Assembly (NCBI GenBank): GCA_037127315.1
Contig: JBBBDQ010001271.1
Coordinates: forward strand, 2,150,001-2,214,000
Direction: 5' to 3'
DNA length: 64,000 nucleotides
Source of the DNA: Ascarosepion bandense
Taxonomy: Eukaryota > Mollusca > Cephalopoda > Sepiida > Sepiidae
Shown here: positions 41,656 through 51,987 of the stretch, piece by piece
How positions within the stretch are numbered: the stretch's first letter is position 1
Layout of the letters: each line of letters begins with the position of its first letter
Program-made: the position numbers and the translations under genes
Notes under the pieces: model-generated
What the model saw: only the letters and a program-made list of their open reading frames with translations
Database searches by the model: none
Told to the model about the DNA's origin: nothing

Positions 41656-41961
41656 GATTTGCAGCAAAGTTTCATCATTTTACAGTTTAAATGGCGAGAT
41701 GTAACTTTAATTTATATATTAAGAATTTTTGGTATCACACTTCTTGCTTGTGGAACACTCTTCCAGCTTCTTGCTTCCCAGTTAACTTACACCTTCAAAA
41801 ATTTAAATGCAGTGACAATTCTTAATTCTTCCTTTTTGCTTATTCTTTCTCTTCAATAGTATTTTTGCTTCTCATACTCTCTAACACCCAGTAAACCATT
41901 GTGTCTTAGTAGCTTTATTGCTTTGTTTGAAGTGAAATTAATAAAAATAAATAAACAGAAA

Positions 41962-42290
41962 GAAACAAGGTGTTACTAAGTATGAAAGAATTTGGAAAAA
42001 ACTATTCAGAAAAGAGAACAGTAAAAGAACCGGAAAGAAGACAGCAGATAATGAACTTTAAATTTTTATTTTTGAAGACCAAATTTTTAAATTTATATTT
42101 TTAAATTTTTAAATTTTAAATTTTATTTTTAAATTTAAATTTAAAAATTTAATTTTTAAATTTTAAATTTTTAAATTTATATTTTTGAAGATCAAATTTT
42201 ACTGGAAAGCAAGAAGTTAGAAGAGAGTTCTAGAAGTGAGAAGTGTGAGAGAAGAAACTGTTAGCATAGAACTTATGATGACATCAAAAG
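41962..42290 (-). pseudogene. LINE 3' fragment interrupted by AT-palindromic expansion
   Basis: GGTGTTACTAAGTATGAAAG and ATCAAATTTTACTGGAAAGC, AGAAACTGTTAGCATAGAAC are the inverted LINE 3' region. Between them, 42058-42182 is an expansion of TTTAAATTT/AAATTTAAA units containing two TTTTGAAGA-CAAA copies. Its tail faces the tail of the plus-strand LINE ending at 41960. Confidence 0.7.
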
Positions 42291-43423
42291 ACCAGGAAGA
42301 ATTGTGAACTGGATGATAATTATCTTTGTTCTTTAAAATATCATGAAAAAATTTCACTTCTCAAGGAACTTAAAACTTTATTTTTATTACTTGGTCATGA
42401 GAAAAGGGAAAAAGTTGTCTTTGTATATACTTAATTACAAATATGCAGAAACCTTTGAATATTATGGTATGCCTTTACAATGGTGACGTCACAACTGAAT
42501 GAATGCCTGTTTGTGAAGTATTTTATTTAGCAATTTAAAGAGTTGGAATCTATGTTAGAGTAAATATTAAAATAAGTAACCTTCAATAATGGCATAAATA
42601 TTCATCTACCTGACATATTTTTTCTTAAAGTTGATCCCAATTGAGAAAGATGGCAACCAAATACTGCATTTATAATAGCTTGTACAAATGTAGAAGAGAT
42701 GAAACAAATGGTTTTGTGAAATTCCAACTCAAGAAACATAAGAAATCTATATCAAAAGGGTTGAACTTTTGTATTTTTGAAACTTTTCTAAATTTGATAT
42801 AATAGTAAATAGCTGGGAAAAGAAGAGCTTGCATTAATTCCTCTGAAATGAGATCTAAATGACAGAGAGATCTCCATCACTGGAGAATGAGAAAATTGAA
42901 GGAAGTGGCAGCCATTAACCTGACCTGAAATTAAGGTGGTATTGATTTCTTTGTTCAAAAGTGAGGGAATTCTATTATGTAAATAGAGAATCACCTGTAT
43001 TAATCTGGGAAGAAATTCAAAGAATAGATAAGGAACATTATAGAAATAAAAAAAAGTAATGTGAAGAAAGTGACTAACATTCTTTTGAATAAATAATTCA
43101 GACTAGTAAAGATTTTAATACAGTATGAACTATGGTTCATTTTAGATAAATATAGAATCATTTGTGCTACATCTGTTGCTAAAAATGGTATTGTGTGACT
43201 CCTAGTGCTGGGAATGAGCTAAGCTGATTGCAGTTTTTATAGCAGAAAAAAGCTTGAGTATGGGATGGCTGAAATGTTATGATCTCAAGAAAACATTCAG
43301 GATACACCAAAAACTTTTCAGCATCATTTTGTACATATTATAGCCCTGTATTTTTAATAAGGTTTATATAAATTTCAGACCATAAGCAATACAGACAGAG
43401 TGATATTTTTAAAATTTATTTTA
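42291..43423. other. About 1.1 kb, no gene recognised
   Basis: A 68-codon minus frame at 42994-42788 has no signature. No repeats recognised. Confidence 0.5.
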
Positions 43424-43712
43424 TGGATTATCAACCTTTGTGCATTATTTTACATTTAAAGAATAATTCTTTTCTTTTGTAAGTGAATATTACATGAAGA
43501 ATTGTTTTAGATAAAAATGACTTTTCCAGGTACAAGTGTTAATATTTAACACATAGCTTGGGGAGAAGAGATGGATTCATACCTTTCCCAAGGGTATTTA
43601 CATATAAGTGAATATAATGAACATCATTAGAATTTGAAGTTGGCTGTTTGATTTCTTATTCTGAGCCATTATGCATTATACCATTTGCACATCCAGCCAT
43701 AAGCCTAGTAGA
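43424..43712 (-). mobile_element. Repeat family B SINE copy
   Basis: ATGGATTATCAACCTTTGTG, TTCATACCTTTCCCAAGGGT, GTGAATATAATGAACATC and TGAGCCATTATGCATTATAC, ending CAGCCATAAGCC, match 3640-4015 and 59409-59794. Confidence 0.65.
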
Positions 43713-43730
43713 AGCACTCAAATTGCATTT

Positions 43731-43735
<5 letters not shown>

Positions 43736-43823
<88 letters not shown>
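43736..43823. repeat. (TA)n(TG)n microsatellite
   Basis: TA run to about 43770, ATGTATATATG transition, then an uninterrupted TG run to 43823. Confidence 0.95.
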
Positions 43824-43825
<2 letters not shown>

Positions 43826-43939
43826 ACCCTTATATATTGGAATGTAAGGACACAGCCAAGTATCATGCTAAAAACTGATGCTGGGATTTCTATTGCAAGC
43901 AGGTTTTTATGTGATGGAGTTGCAAGCTCTGTGTCCAAC

Positions 43940-44520
43940 TATTTTTAATTAAGAGTTGTCCTTCTCCCAAAGTGGTTGCTAACCAAATTTCATAAACCAA
44001 GTTTCTACTGTTATTAAACCCTAGCTGGTAAGAGAAGAGATGAGAAAAGAAGAGAAGAGATGAATTTGTATCTTTCTATGGTTATTTCTGCAAAAGCAAA
44101 CAAAAAGAGCTTGTCTGCAATTTGAACTTGAAACAGCAATTCCATTTTCTATGCTAATAACCACTACATTACATCTTATATATATAAAATAATGCACATT
44201 ATATACATATAACAACACTATTCTCTCTCTCTTTGTAATTTATTTTTGTGATTATTGACAATATCTTATTTTTAAAACATTTCACCCTAAGCAAGGCAAT
44301 AATGCCACGAATATGCAAAAGGTTATTGGGAGTGAAAGGTAATTAGAAGATTTTAGTGAGGAAAATGGACAGTAAAAGAACAATGTTTAAGAAGACAGAA
44401 GATGAAGATTGGTGTTGCATTTCAATTATTGAAGATTTGAAGTGGCAGGGAAACTAAAAACCAGAAGAGAACAGCAAAAGTATTAGAATAAAATAGATGG
44501 TTGCATGTAAATAATTCAAC
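43940..44520 (-). pseudogene. Old SINE-like remnant and LINE 3' tail
   Basis: At 43940-44170, CCCAAAGTGGTTGCTAACC and AAACCCTAGCTGGTAAGAG and CTGCAATTTGAACTTG follow the minus-strand SINE order. At 44275-44520, ATTTCACCCTAAGCAAGGCA and ATAATGCCACGAATATGCAA are an inverted LINE terminus with degraded coding region. Confidence 0.55.
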
Positions 44521-44569
44521 AGTAAAACATGCATAATGCATGAAACTTCAAGTCATGTCATCAATGTAG

Positions 44570-44572
<3 letters not shown>

Positions 44573-44602
<30 letters not shown>
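44573..44602. repeat. (TA)n microsatellite
   Basis: Pure TA run before TTGTAAGAAAG. The 90 bp to 44692 is unrecognised. Confidence 0.9.
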
Positions 44603-44606
<4 letters not shown>

Positions 44607-44742
44607 AAGAAAGTTATGGGACACGTATATTTTAAACCCACTGTTCAAGCATTTAATTTTATAAAGAGTGCTCGATACAAAGTAGAGCTTTATATTGTAA
44701 TAGTTGTTACAATGGTTTATAAAAGTATAGTATCACTACACA

Positions 44743-44786
44743 AAAATATTCCTGTTTTGGAGCACATGTGCTCCTCTTCTGGTGAT
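44743..44786 (-). ncRNA. Decayed hammerhead ribozyme, left PLE arm
   Basis: On the minus strand: ATCAC stem (44786-44782), CAGAAGA in place of CTGANGA (44781-44775), a long perfect stem II GGAGCACATGTGCTCC (44774-44759), and AAA in place of GAA. The matching GTGAT strand lies near 44732-44736. Two core substitutions predict loss of activity. Confidence 0.55.
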
Positions 44787-45196
44787 AAGTGGAAATGAAA
44801 AATAAATGGTGAAAATGATTCATTCTTGGTAATGTGATATGTAAGTGATGTGTGGGATGGGAATTTAGTATGTTTAAGCTGCTCAGTCAGCAGTTTTTAA
44901 CCATAGATATACAGCCTTGTTTAGGAGACAGGGGCAGGGTAGCCTAGTTTTGGACAGGTCACTTTTTAGTTTTGTCTAGGTAATTCTTATATTAGGATGC
45001 TAGGTTTTTTAAGAAATGGTAGACACTTTTTATTTTACTGCTATCTATGAGTGGATGGAATAGAGTGACATTTTAGTGTTGTCTGGGTTTATTTTATTTT
45101 ATTAATACAATATTCGTTTTTTTATTTTGTGGATTAAACATGGATATTAATTACCTTTTGGAGAAGATCATTTTATGTGAACGAGGTGTTTTTTGG

Positions 45197-46189
45197 TTAA
45201 TTAAATTTTAATGAAAAATATTTTCGATGTTTACATAACACTGCTAATTCATCCTTACGAGTCAATAGTTCACCATTGTTGGGGTACTTTAGAATGTGCA
45301 GCTTTTCACTGAGGCATAAAGGGCAGATATTGTTAAGCGAGTTACAGGTTCTAGTTTTTTTCAGTATTTTCCATTTTACTTTGGGTTTCCTTTTTGTGTC
45401 CTTTAATTTCCAAAAATATGCAGAAAGGGATGTTTGGTTTCAATACATGTTGTTTTTGAATGAAGTTAAGTGCATGTACCAGCGCTGCTTAAAGGTGTTC
45501 TTTGTAGATCCGATGTAGACTTTATTTACAGCTGGGTTTTCAATTGATGTTATATTGCATTGATAGACAATTGAATTTATTTTACACCTATTTTGTAGTG
45601 GATAATTATTGGGATTTCTACAATTGCATAAGTTTGTGTTCTCTTTATTATTTTGGTAGTTATTTTTAATTTGATCAATGTGATGATTTAAGATATATTT
45701 ATTATAATTTGTAATGATTTTTTTCAAGGTTATTTGTGCAACTTTAACTTAGTTTAAGTGCATTTTTGTTAAAAATTTTACTTAGAGGGTTGTTAGTGGA
45801 GAATTGTTTTTTAATTAAATTGAGGAACTTCTGCCCTAACTTGGTGTTTACCATTTGGTTGAAAGGAGATGTATACCAAATGATTTTTCTATTTCTATTT
45901 TTCCTGTGGTGATTATAGTTTGTTATATACTTGATATCTTGGTTTTTGTAACCCCTTTTTTTAGGGACTTATTGTAAAGACTTTTATGTTTGTTAAATAT
46001 TTCTTCACTGGAAGAGTTTTTACTAATTCTATATTCTATGGAGGAGGGTAGATGTTTGATTATAGTTGTGGGGATGTATAATGGATATTCATTGGGTTTT
46101 ATGTATGGTTGGTAATTATTATTTACTAAGTCGAGTGTTACATCGAGGAAGTTTACTACTTTTAAGTTAATGTTGATTATTACTTTCAC
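45197..46189 (-). pseudogene. PLE reverse transcriptase C-terminus, linker and GIY-YIG endonuclease
   Basis: From 46189 downward: INLKVVNFLDVTLDLVNN, YQPYIKPNEYPLYIPTTIIK, IEYRISKNSSSEEIFNKHKS (RT thumb). After a frame break: RKIIWYTSPFNQMVNTKLGQ and NPLSKIFNKNALKLS. Then 45727-45440: LCNCRNPNNYPLQNRC linker and VYIGSTKNTFKQRWYMHL (GIY-YIG with the catalytic Arg region). After a single in-frame TGA (45440-45442) the same frame runs on to 45197: YFWKLKDTKRKPKVKWKIL, NICPLCLSEKLHILKYPN. RT motifs A-C are absent. Better preserved than the copy at 31640. Confidence 0.9.
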
Positions 46190-46250
46190 TACTCATAGTG
46201 TCTACCCTTTCTTGAAAAACCTAACATCCCAATATAAGAATTACCTAGAC

Positions 46251-47532
46251 GGCAAAGCCCGAACTGTTGCCTTGGATATCTCCAAAGTGTTCAACAGGGT
46301 CTGGCACACTGGCCTTTTATGCAAACTGCGGAGCTACAGTATAACTGGACATCTGTTTGACCTCATCCAGTCATTCCTCTCTAACCTCACATTGAAGGTA
46401 GTATTAAATGGGCATACCTCCCAAAACTACCATACGAACGCGAGCGTCCCTCAATGTTCTATCCTAGGTCCCACACTCTTTCTGATCTATATTAATGATC
46501 TCCCTGATGCCATTAGATCCCAAGTAGACATGTATGCCGATGACACCACAATCTACTCTTGCCTCGATCAAAAACCTGGTGTGGGCGACAACACGAACCT
46601 CGCTGCTGAGCTTGAAAAGGACCTCCAATCCGTAGTGGCTTGGGGTAGGAAATGGCTAGTAAATTTCAATGCTTCTAAAACGAAGCTGTTATCAACTAAC
46701 CACCATAGACAATCACATCTTCCTCCCATTAGCATGGAACAGGCTTGGCTCCCAGAGATTTAAACACTATACCTCCTTGGCATTGGACCTCAAATGGAAT
46801 GACTATATCGAATCCATTGCCAAATCCACCACTATGAAAGTCGGCTCTCTGTGCAGGGCACGGAAGTTCTTCCCGTCTGAATCTATCCTGGACATATACA
46901 AATCTACCATCCGCCCATGTATTGAATACTGCTGCCACATCTGGTTGGGTGCCCCTGCTACTCTCCTTGGGCTTCTTGACAAAATACAAAGGAGAATCTG
47001 TAACGTGGTTGATACTGACTTGGCAGACTGGCTGCAACCACTCTCTCACCGGTGTGATGTGGCTTCCCTGTGCCTCTTCTACTAATACTTTCATGGCTTC
47101 TGCTCCGATGAGCTTAGATCATTGGTGCTGCCTAGGGATGAATTTACATGAAATACTAGATTAACAACTGGGTCCCACCCTTTTACAGTTAAACAGATAA
47201 GATGTAACTGTAATTTCTACTCCAACAGCTTCTTTTCTCGCGGTTCCCACCTGTGGAATTCCCTTCCACATGTCTGCTTTCCCGACAGCTACAATCTCCA
47301 GGTGTTTAAATGTAGGGTCAATAGACACCTCCTATCACACTAACTTCCAATTATTCTCCCAACACTCTCAACATCTACCCAACCCTCATTCTCGGTATCC
47401 TTACCCGCCTATCACCCATCTTCTGACATTTCCTATATTTAACCATCCTTTCTCCACTCTATGTAGCCCCCTGCACAATAGTGGCAGTGAAATGCCTTGC
47501 TCGAGGGGGAAACGCTTATGAAAAAAAAAAAA
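46251..47532 (+). pseudogene. CR1/Jockey-group LINE nested in the PLE arm
   Basis: The frame to 46763 reads ARTVALDISKVFNRVWHTGL (motif A), SVPQCSILGPTLFLIYIND (motif B with Gly changed to Cys), MYADDTTIYS (YADD intact) and NFNASKTKLLSTNHH. It then breaks at a stop near 46761. The next frame, to 47085, gives LDLKWNDYIESIAKSTTMKV and RPCIEYCCHIWLGAP. The end AATGCCTTGCTCGAGGGGGA precedes about 16 A. An open frame beginning at 46170 reads from the PLE arm into the LINE but is accidental. No clear target duplication beyond shared A residues. Confidence 0.9.
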
Positions 47533-47720
47533 AAAACTAAAAAGTGACCTGTCCAAAACTAGGCTACCCCGCCCACATCTCCTAACTAAAGGCTGTATCT
47601 CTATGGTTACAAACTGCTGACTGACCAGCTTAAACATACTAAATTTCCATCTCACACATCACTTACATATCACATTACCAAGAATGAATCATTTTCACCA
47701 TTTATTTTTCATTTCCACTT

Positions 47721-47776
47721 ATCACCAAAAGAGGAGCACTTGTGCTCTGAAACAAAGATTTTTGATGTAGCGATAC
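47721..47776 (+). ncRNA. Decayed hammerhead ribozyme, right PLE arm
   Basis: ATCAC (47721-47725), CAAAAGA in place of CTGANGA, stem II GGAGCACTTGTGCTCT, intact GAA, then a TGT-A-GCGAT end in place of GTGT-A-GTGAT. It retains GAA but has lost U4 and G5, damage complementary to that of the left arm. Confidence 0.5.
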
Positions 47777-47812
47777 TATACTTTTATAAACCATTGTAAC
47801 AACTATTACAAT

Positions 47813-47990
47813 ATATATATATATATATATATACATATATGAAGAAAACTCAACACATAGTTTTATTCTCAATATATTTACTCTGGATAATATCCATTAA
47901 GTTCTCTATTTCTCTCTAATTAATAATTCATATTAATTAGATAAAATCTTGTGGATTATCCTCTCCATCTTTACGGGTTGCCAATCTCTC

Positions 47991-48043
<53 letters not shown>
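47813..48043 (-). repeat. (TA)n, inverted copy of the 684-825 repeat, (TA)n
   Basis: TA run to about 47835. Then 47855-47990 contains GATAATATCCATTAAG, TAATAATTCATATTAATT and GGATTATCCTCTCCATC, the reverse complements of blocks at 684-825. TA run 47994-48042. Confidence 0.65.
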
Positions 48044-48046
<3 letters not shown>

Positions 48047-48350
48047 TCAGTCAGTTAGGTGTCATATGTGATACATGCTTAAGTGATTATGTCTTAAAAA
48101 AACATGAGTGACTGAGCAGAAGATTTTCCCACAGCCGGTTACTATTACTTTCTGCAGTAGACTGACTGCCAACCAAGGCTGTAGAATACAATATGTCCTG
48201 GTACTTAACCCATACCTGGATGAAGAAACAATAGATTAATACCTTTTCCAGGAGTATTTGCATGTAAGTCAATGCAATGAATTTGACTGGAATTCAATAT
48301 CAGCTTTAATATTTCCTGCTTTGAGCTGATATCCACTGCCCCACAATGTA

Positions 48351-48352
<2 letters not shown>
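48044..48352 (-). mobile_element. tRNA-derived SINE (family A)
   Basis: CAGTCAGTCAGTTAGGTGTC (inverted tail), ACAGCCGGTTACTATTACTT, CCAACCAAGGCTGTAGAATA, TTTGCATGTAAGTCAATGCA, a decayed B box, and CTGATATCCACTGCCCCACA (A-box side). It is flanked by (TA)n on both sides (48353-48400 on the right). Confidence 0.88.

Positions 48353-48400
<48 letters not shown>
48353..48400. repeat. (TA)n microsatellite
   Basis: Uninterrupted TA run directly after the SINE head. Confidence 0.95.
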
Positions 48401-48404
<4 letters not shown>

Positions 48405-49154
48405 CAATAATTTTCACTTTTAGTGGTATTATAGCTTTGTTTGAGGTCAATTGATTTAAAAAAATAATGAGAAAGTGGTGAATATTTTATTTTTTAATGT
48501 GTTTAGATATGCAGTTTAGTCAATTACCCTTTTTTTTTGTTTATACTTTTTATTAGTTTATTTTTTTTAATTAATTATCCTATATTGGGATAATAGAATA
48601 TTTGGTAAGAAAGATGAAATGTAAAAACCTGCACAAAAATTAACTGTGGATGATCTAGCAGTTAAAGCACTTCCTATATATTTTCATCTTAGTGAATTGC
48701 TTTCTCTTCTAATTAGAGTAGAATTATTTAAATAGAATTTATAGTGAGATTCATAATAATAAGCAACTAATATATTGAGTGTATTATTTTGTAACAAATC
48801 TCTTTGAGTGAGTATAATATTTAATTGAAATTCCTCAAAGTTTCACTCAAAATTCCTTGTGACAATTATTATAACTCATAGAGTAAATTCCTCCATTAAG
48901 TTTCAGCTTACTATTATTTTGTTTTGCACTAATGAAGTCTTTTATTGTCTTAGAAATTTGTAACAACTACTTCTGTTAAGCTGAGATAAATTCTTTTCCA
49001 CTTCATTAATTTACCTGACATTTTTCTGTTATATGAACATTTATATATCATGTTCTCCCATATCCAATACTATAAAGAAAAACATCAATGAATATTCATA
49101 TGAAATCCTTTCTGATATATTGTATAGAACAGCTATTAATAAATACTACGCTAA
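48401..49154. other. No gene recognised
   Basis: AT-rich with T-runs. Nothing supported. Confidence 0.5.
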
Positions 49155-49571
49155 ATACTTTTGTATGGAAGTGAATGCTGGACAATCTCCTCAGAGATGA
49201 AGAAGAGACTTGAAACAACAGAAATGTGGATTTACATAAGGATGCTGAGAATACCATGGACTTAACATGTGGGCAACAGCAACGTTTTCATGAAAATTGA
49301 AATAAAAAGAGCACATATTTATCAGAAAGTGATAATTGAAATTTCTAGGGTACATAATGCAGAAAGAAACTTAGAAAATGTTATACTATCAGGACAGATT
49401 GGATTCAAGAGAGACAGAAGAAAACAGATCACAACCTTCCTAGCAAAATGTATGGTAGAACAAAATTTAAGAACAATAACAAAAATACAGAATTTATTAA
49501 GAGCTGCAAAGAACAAGAATTTGGGGATCACCATGATCACCAATGCCTTGAAGGGCCATGGCATATAGAAG
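49155..49571 (+). pseudogene. RTE-type LINE C-terminal region
   Basis: LLYGSECWTISSEMKKRLET then TEMWIYIRMLRIPWT, a stop, and a frame open from 49269 to 49568: KVIIEISRVHNAERNLENVI, SGQIGFKRDRRKQITTFL, LLRAAKNKNLGITMITNALK and GHGI at the stop. It covers the post-RT domain from the LLYG-E-W block to the C-terminus, more than most copies here. Confidence 0.8.
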
Positions 49572-51217
49572 AACAACATAGATTTTATGATAGACTTGTC
49601 AATTTTCTCCAAGCTTTTTTACTGAGACATCTAAGTGCTCTTTCAAATATTGGTTGGTACACTGATCAATCCTTGCTTACAATTTCTGACCCATTCTACC
49701 TATGTAGTCGGTATCACATTGCTGTTTGAAATGATAATTTGTAGAACTGACATGTAATTAAAGAAAATTTTCTTATTAGAAAAATAGTGATAGAAATTAA
49801 ATCAAAATTGGTAATAAGTTCAATGCAATTTAATTAAGTTAGTCATTTAAATACAGAAGTTATCAAAATTTCAATTTAGAGCTGAGTGTTTCTTTATCTT
49901 TAATATTTTTTTAACCTGTGCTTGTTTAATTTCATACTCACCAACTATATAATTATAAGACTGGCTCTATCAATCAAACCATTATTATTCTCAAGATGAT
50001 CCTTCACAAAATAAAATTTGTCATTAAGGAGTTTTTCCATTTTGCTATTTGCTTACATAAAGTATTAAAACAAGAATGTACACTCAAGTAACATAGATAA
50101 GTATAAAACAGGAATAAAGCTATTATACATAATGTTTTGTAAAAGTGAATATATTGAAATCTAAAATGTATTAGTATTTTCTAAGAGCAATGTTTTCTCT
50201 GAGAAATGCTGAAAGCATAATACAAAACAAAAAGGTATCAATAGGTATAAGTCAATAATGGCTCATTGGGTAATCAGGTTATTTCTGATAATATAATTTA
50301 CTAACTTTGGTGGAACGGAAGTAAAAGATGATTATACTTAAAGTATGGGAGGAGACACCAAGAAGTATATGTGTAAGTAACATTTGCAGGTTAGTAATAT
50401 CTACACTGCAAGATGGTGTATCAATAAAGCTGTGATAGAAAAATAGCTTGAATTACTGTTGACCATTGATAAGTCATAATTAATGTCTAAATCAGTTGAA
50501 AAAATATATCCAGTCTCAGTTTTTTTAAAGATGCTAACTTTCAAAAACAAAACAAACTTTTCCAAAACAAAAGGTTAAAATGGCAAATCCTATCAGTAGT
50601 TGAAAGAGTGATAATGGTTAGTAGACTTGAGAAGACTATTTTCCTGAAGAATTGTTTGAAGAGAAATATTTTATAAATTTCAAACAACAGTAACACTAAC
50701 TGTTCAGCCAATGATTTCAAATGTTTCCTATATGAAAATGGTTAATTTCACTATTAATAATTTTAAAATTATGGATATATTCGTATATTATATACCAATA
50801 ATCATTAGGTTGCAAGCAATTTTTAAAAAACTTTCTTTATCTTATTTTTTGAAAAAAACAAAACAAATTACATTTCAGAAATTATGGATGAGATAAGCTC
50901 TTTATTTGGTAACATAAGAACATATTTAGAAAATTGCGAGTTGACAATCTGAAGAAAGGGATGATATTTGTTGATGTTATTGAAAGAGAAAAAATACTAA
51001 ATTAGAGGGAAGAATATTACAACAAACCTCATCTGGAAACAGCCACTGATGGTTTAAATCATCATTTCATAATTTCTTTATCTGAGATGGAAATACTTAC
51101 CTGCAAAAAACAGAAAATAAATTGTTATATTCATTTCTTTTTAAAAAAAGAACAAACAGGAAAAAAATAAAAGGATTTTTTCATAAATTTCATCTGTAAT
51201 AAAACTAAGTTAATTCC
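49572..51217. other. About 1.6 kb, no gene recognised
   Basis: AT-rich. About 50567-50727 is weakly similar to 61739-61865 (GTAGACTTGAGAAGACTATT against TACTGGACTTAAGAAACCTG, then TTTTATAAATTTCAA in both), suggesting an old repeat. Otherwise nothing. Confidence 0.45.
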
Positions 51218-51780
51218 TGGAAAGTTTACTAACAAAGAATGGAAAGTGTGACACTGATATTCATTCCAAAAGCTAAGCAGAGTATTGAAAAACAGGAAAA
51301 TTTCATTGGAAACAAGGAAAAGCCTGCTGAGCAGTTACATGATATCTGTCCTCCTATATGGCAGAAAATGGTAGACAATCTGTTCAAAGATAGAGAGCAT
51401 TGAAGCAACAGAAATTTGGTTCTACAGAAGGATGATGAGAGTACCATTGACCAAACTAATGAGCAATGATGCAGCTTTGAAGAGAATAGAAACAAAATGG
51501 AAACTCATACTTAACATCAGGAAGGGACAGTTGAAGTTTCAGAAACATGTACTCAGGAAATGAGGCTTGGAGAATCTGATACTGACAAGGTAGATAGATG
51601 AAGAGAGACGGGAAAACAATATGTGACATACTTGATGAGTTTAAGCAAATGGATAGCAGAGAAGGGTTTAGGAGAAATAACAAGACAAAATATATTAAGA
51701 ACTACAAGAGATGGAAAGATATAGAGAGCAATGATAGCCTACTTCCTGAAGGGATACAGTACATACAAGAAATTTTATGA
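51218..51780 (+). pseudogene. RTE-type LINE C-terminal region, longest copy
   Basis: Across frames: KAKQSIEKQENFIGNKEKP, SYMISVLLYGRKWWTICS, ATEIWFYRRMMRVPLTKLM, LILNIRKGQLKFQKHVLRK, GLENLILTR. The order matches the RTE-like domain after the RT. Several stops. A hammerhead motif starts 84 bp downstream. Confidence 0.78.
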
Positions 51781-51863
51781 GCATATTTGCTTGTATGTCT
51801 ATGTCCCTCTCTCTCTCCCTCTCTATATATGAATTTCGATCCCAGCCAGAAGCAAGTGGATGT

Positions 51864-51918
51864 GTCTAGCCACACTGATGAGCTGTCATACAGCGAAACA
51901 AGCTTGTATGTGGATGAC
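51864..51918 (+). ncRNA. Canonical type I hammerhead ribozyme motif
   Basis: Every invariant position is present. Stem I 5' strand is CCACA (51870-51874) with an outer GTC (51864-51866). The core is CTGATGA (51875-51881). Stem II GCTG/CAGC (51882-51885 and 51891-51894) has a TCATA loop. GAA is at 51895-51897. Stem III is ACAA/TTGT (51898-51901 and 51904-51907) with a 2-nt loop. The cleavage base is A51908. Stem I 3' strand is TGTGG (51909-51913) with an outer GAC (51916-51918). The very short stem III is typical of retroelement-borne hammerheads, some of which are thought to work as dimers. Its sequence differs from the PLE motifs nearby. Confidence 0.85.
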
Positions 51919-51942
51919 TAATATATATATATATTCATTTGG

Positions 51943-51944
<2 letters not shown>

Positions 51945-51982
<38 letters not shown>
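51945..51982. repeat. (TA)n microsatellite
   Basis: TA run between the hammerhead region and the PLE foldback. Confidence 0.95.

Positions 51983-51987
<5 letters not shown>

Larger units (their letters stand above)
40702..41960 (+). pseudogene. CR1/Jockey-group LINE with internal deletion, host to two SINEs
   Basis: IYVDDATIYS (motif C, about 40710-40740) is followed directly by SILHIDKSTI, so the region between motifs C and the C-terminal domain is deleted. LGILASVTFQSS leads to the first SINE (40942-41257). MSFDKYFHGNCFDDLF and LDFTNLSTR precede the second (41362-41655), after which AKFHHFTV and CGTLFQLLASQL continue to the tail (GCTTTGTTTGAAGTGAAATT). Confidence 0.85.
44693..47812 (-). 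mobile_element. Penelope-like element with long inverted arms, split by a LINE
   Basis: The left arm 44693-~45058 and the right arm 47812-47533 plus 46250-~46186 are reverse complements at roughly 90% identity by eye. Both begin ATTGTAATAGTTGTTACAAT and include GATAAGTGGAAATGAAAAAT. The loop holds the PLE RT thumb and endonuclease on the minus strand. A LINE (46251-47532) sits inside the right arm, and ACCTAGAC on one side and AAAACTAAAAAG on the other are contiguous in the left arm. (TA)n follows the right arm. Confidence 0.88.

Noticed and set aside
46170..46763. A 197-codon ORF that appears to start with its own Met upstream of the RT
   Set aside because: The first 27 codons come from the PLE arm. 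The LINE begins at 46251, so the fusion is an accident of insertion.
50567..50727. Weak similarity to 61739-61865 as a new repeat family
   Set aside because: Only short matching blocks with many gaps by eye. It cannot be separated from chance in A/T-rich DNA without an alignment score.
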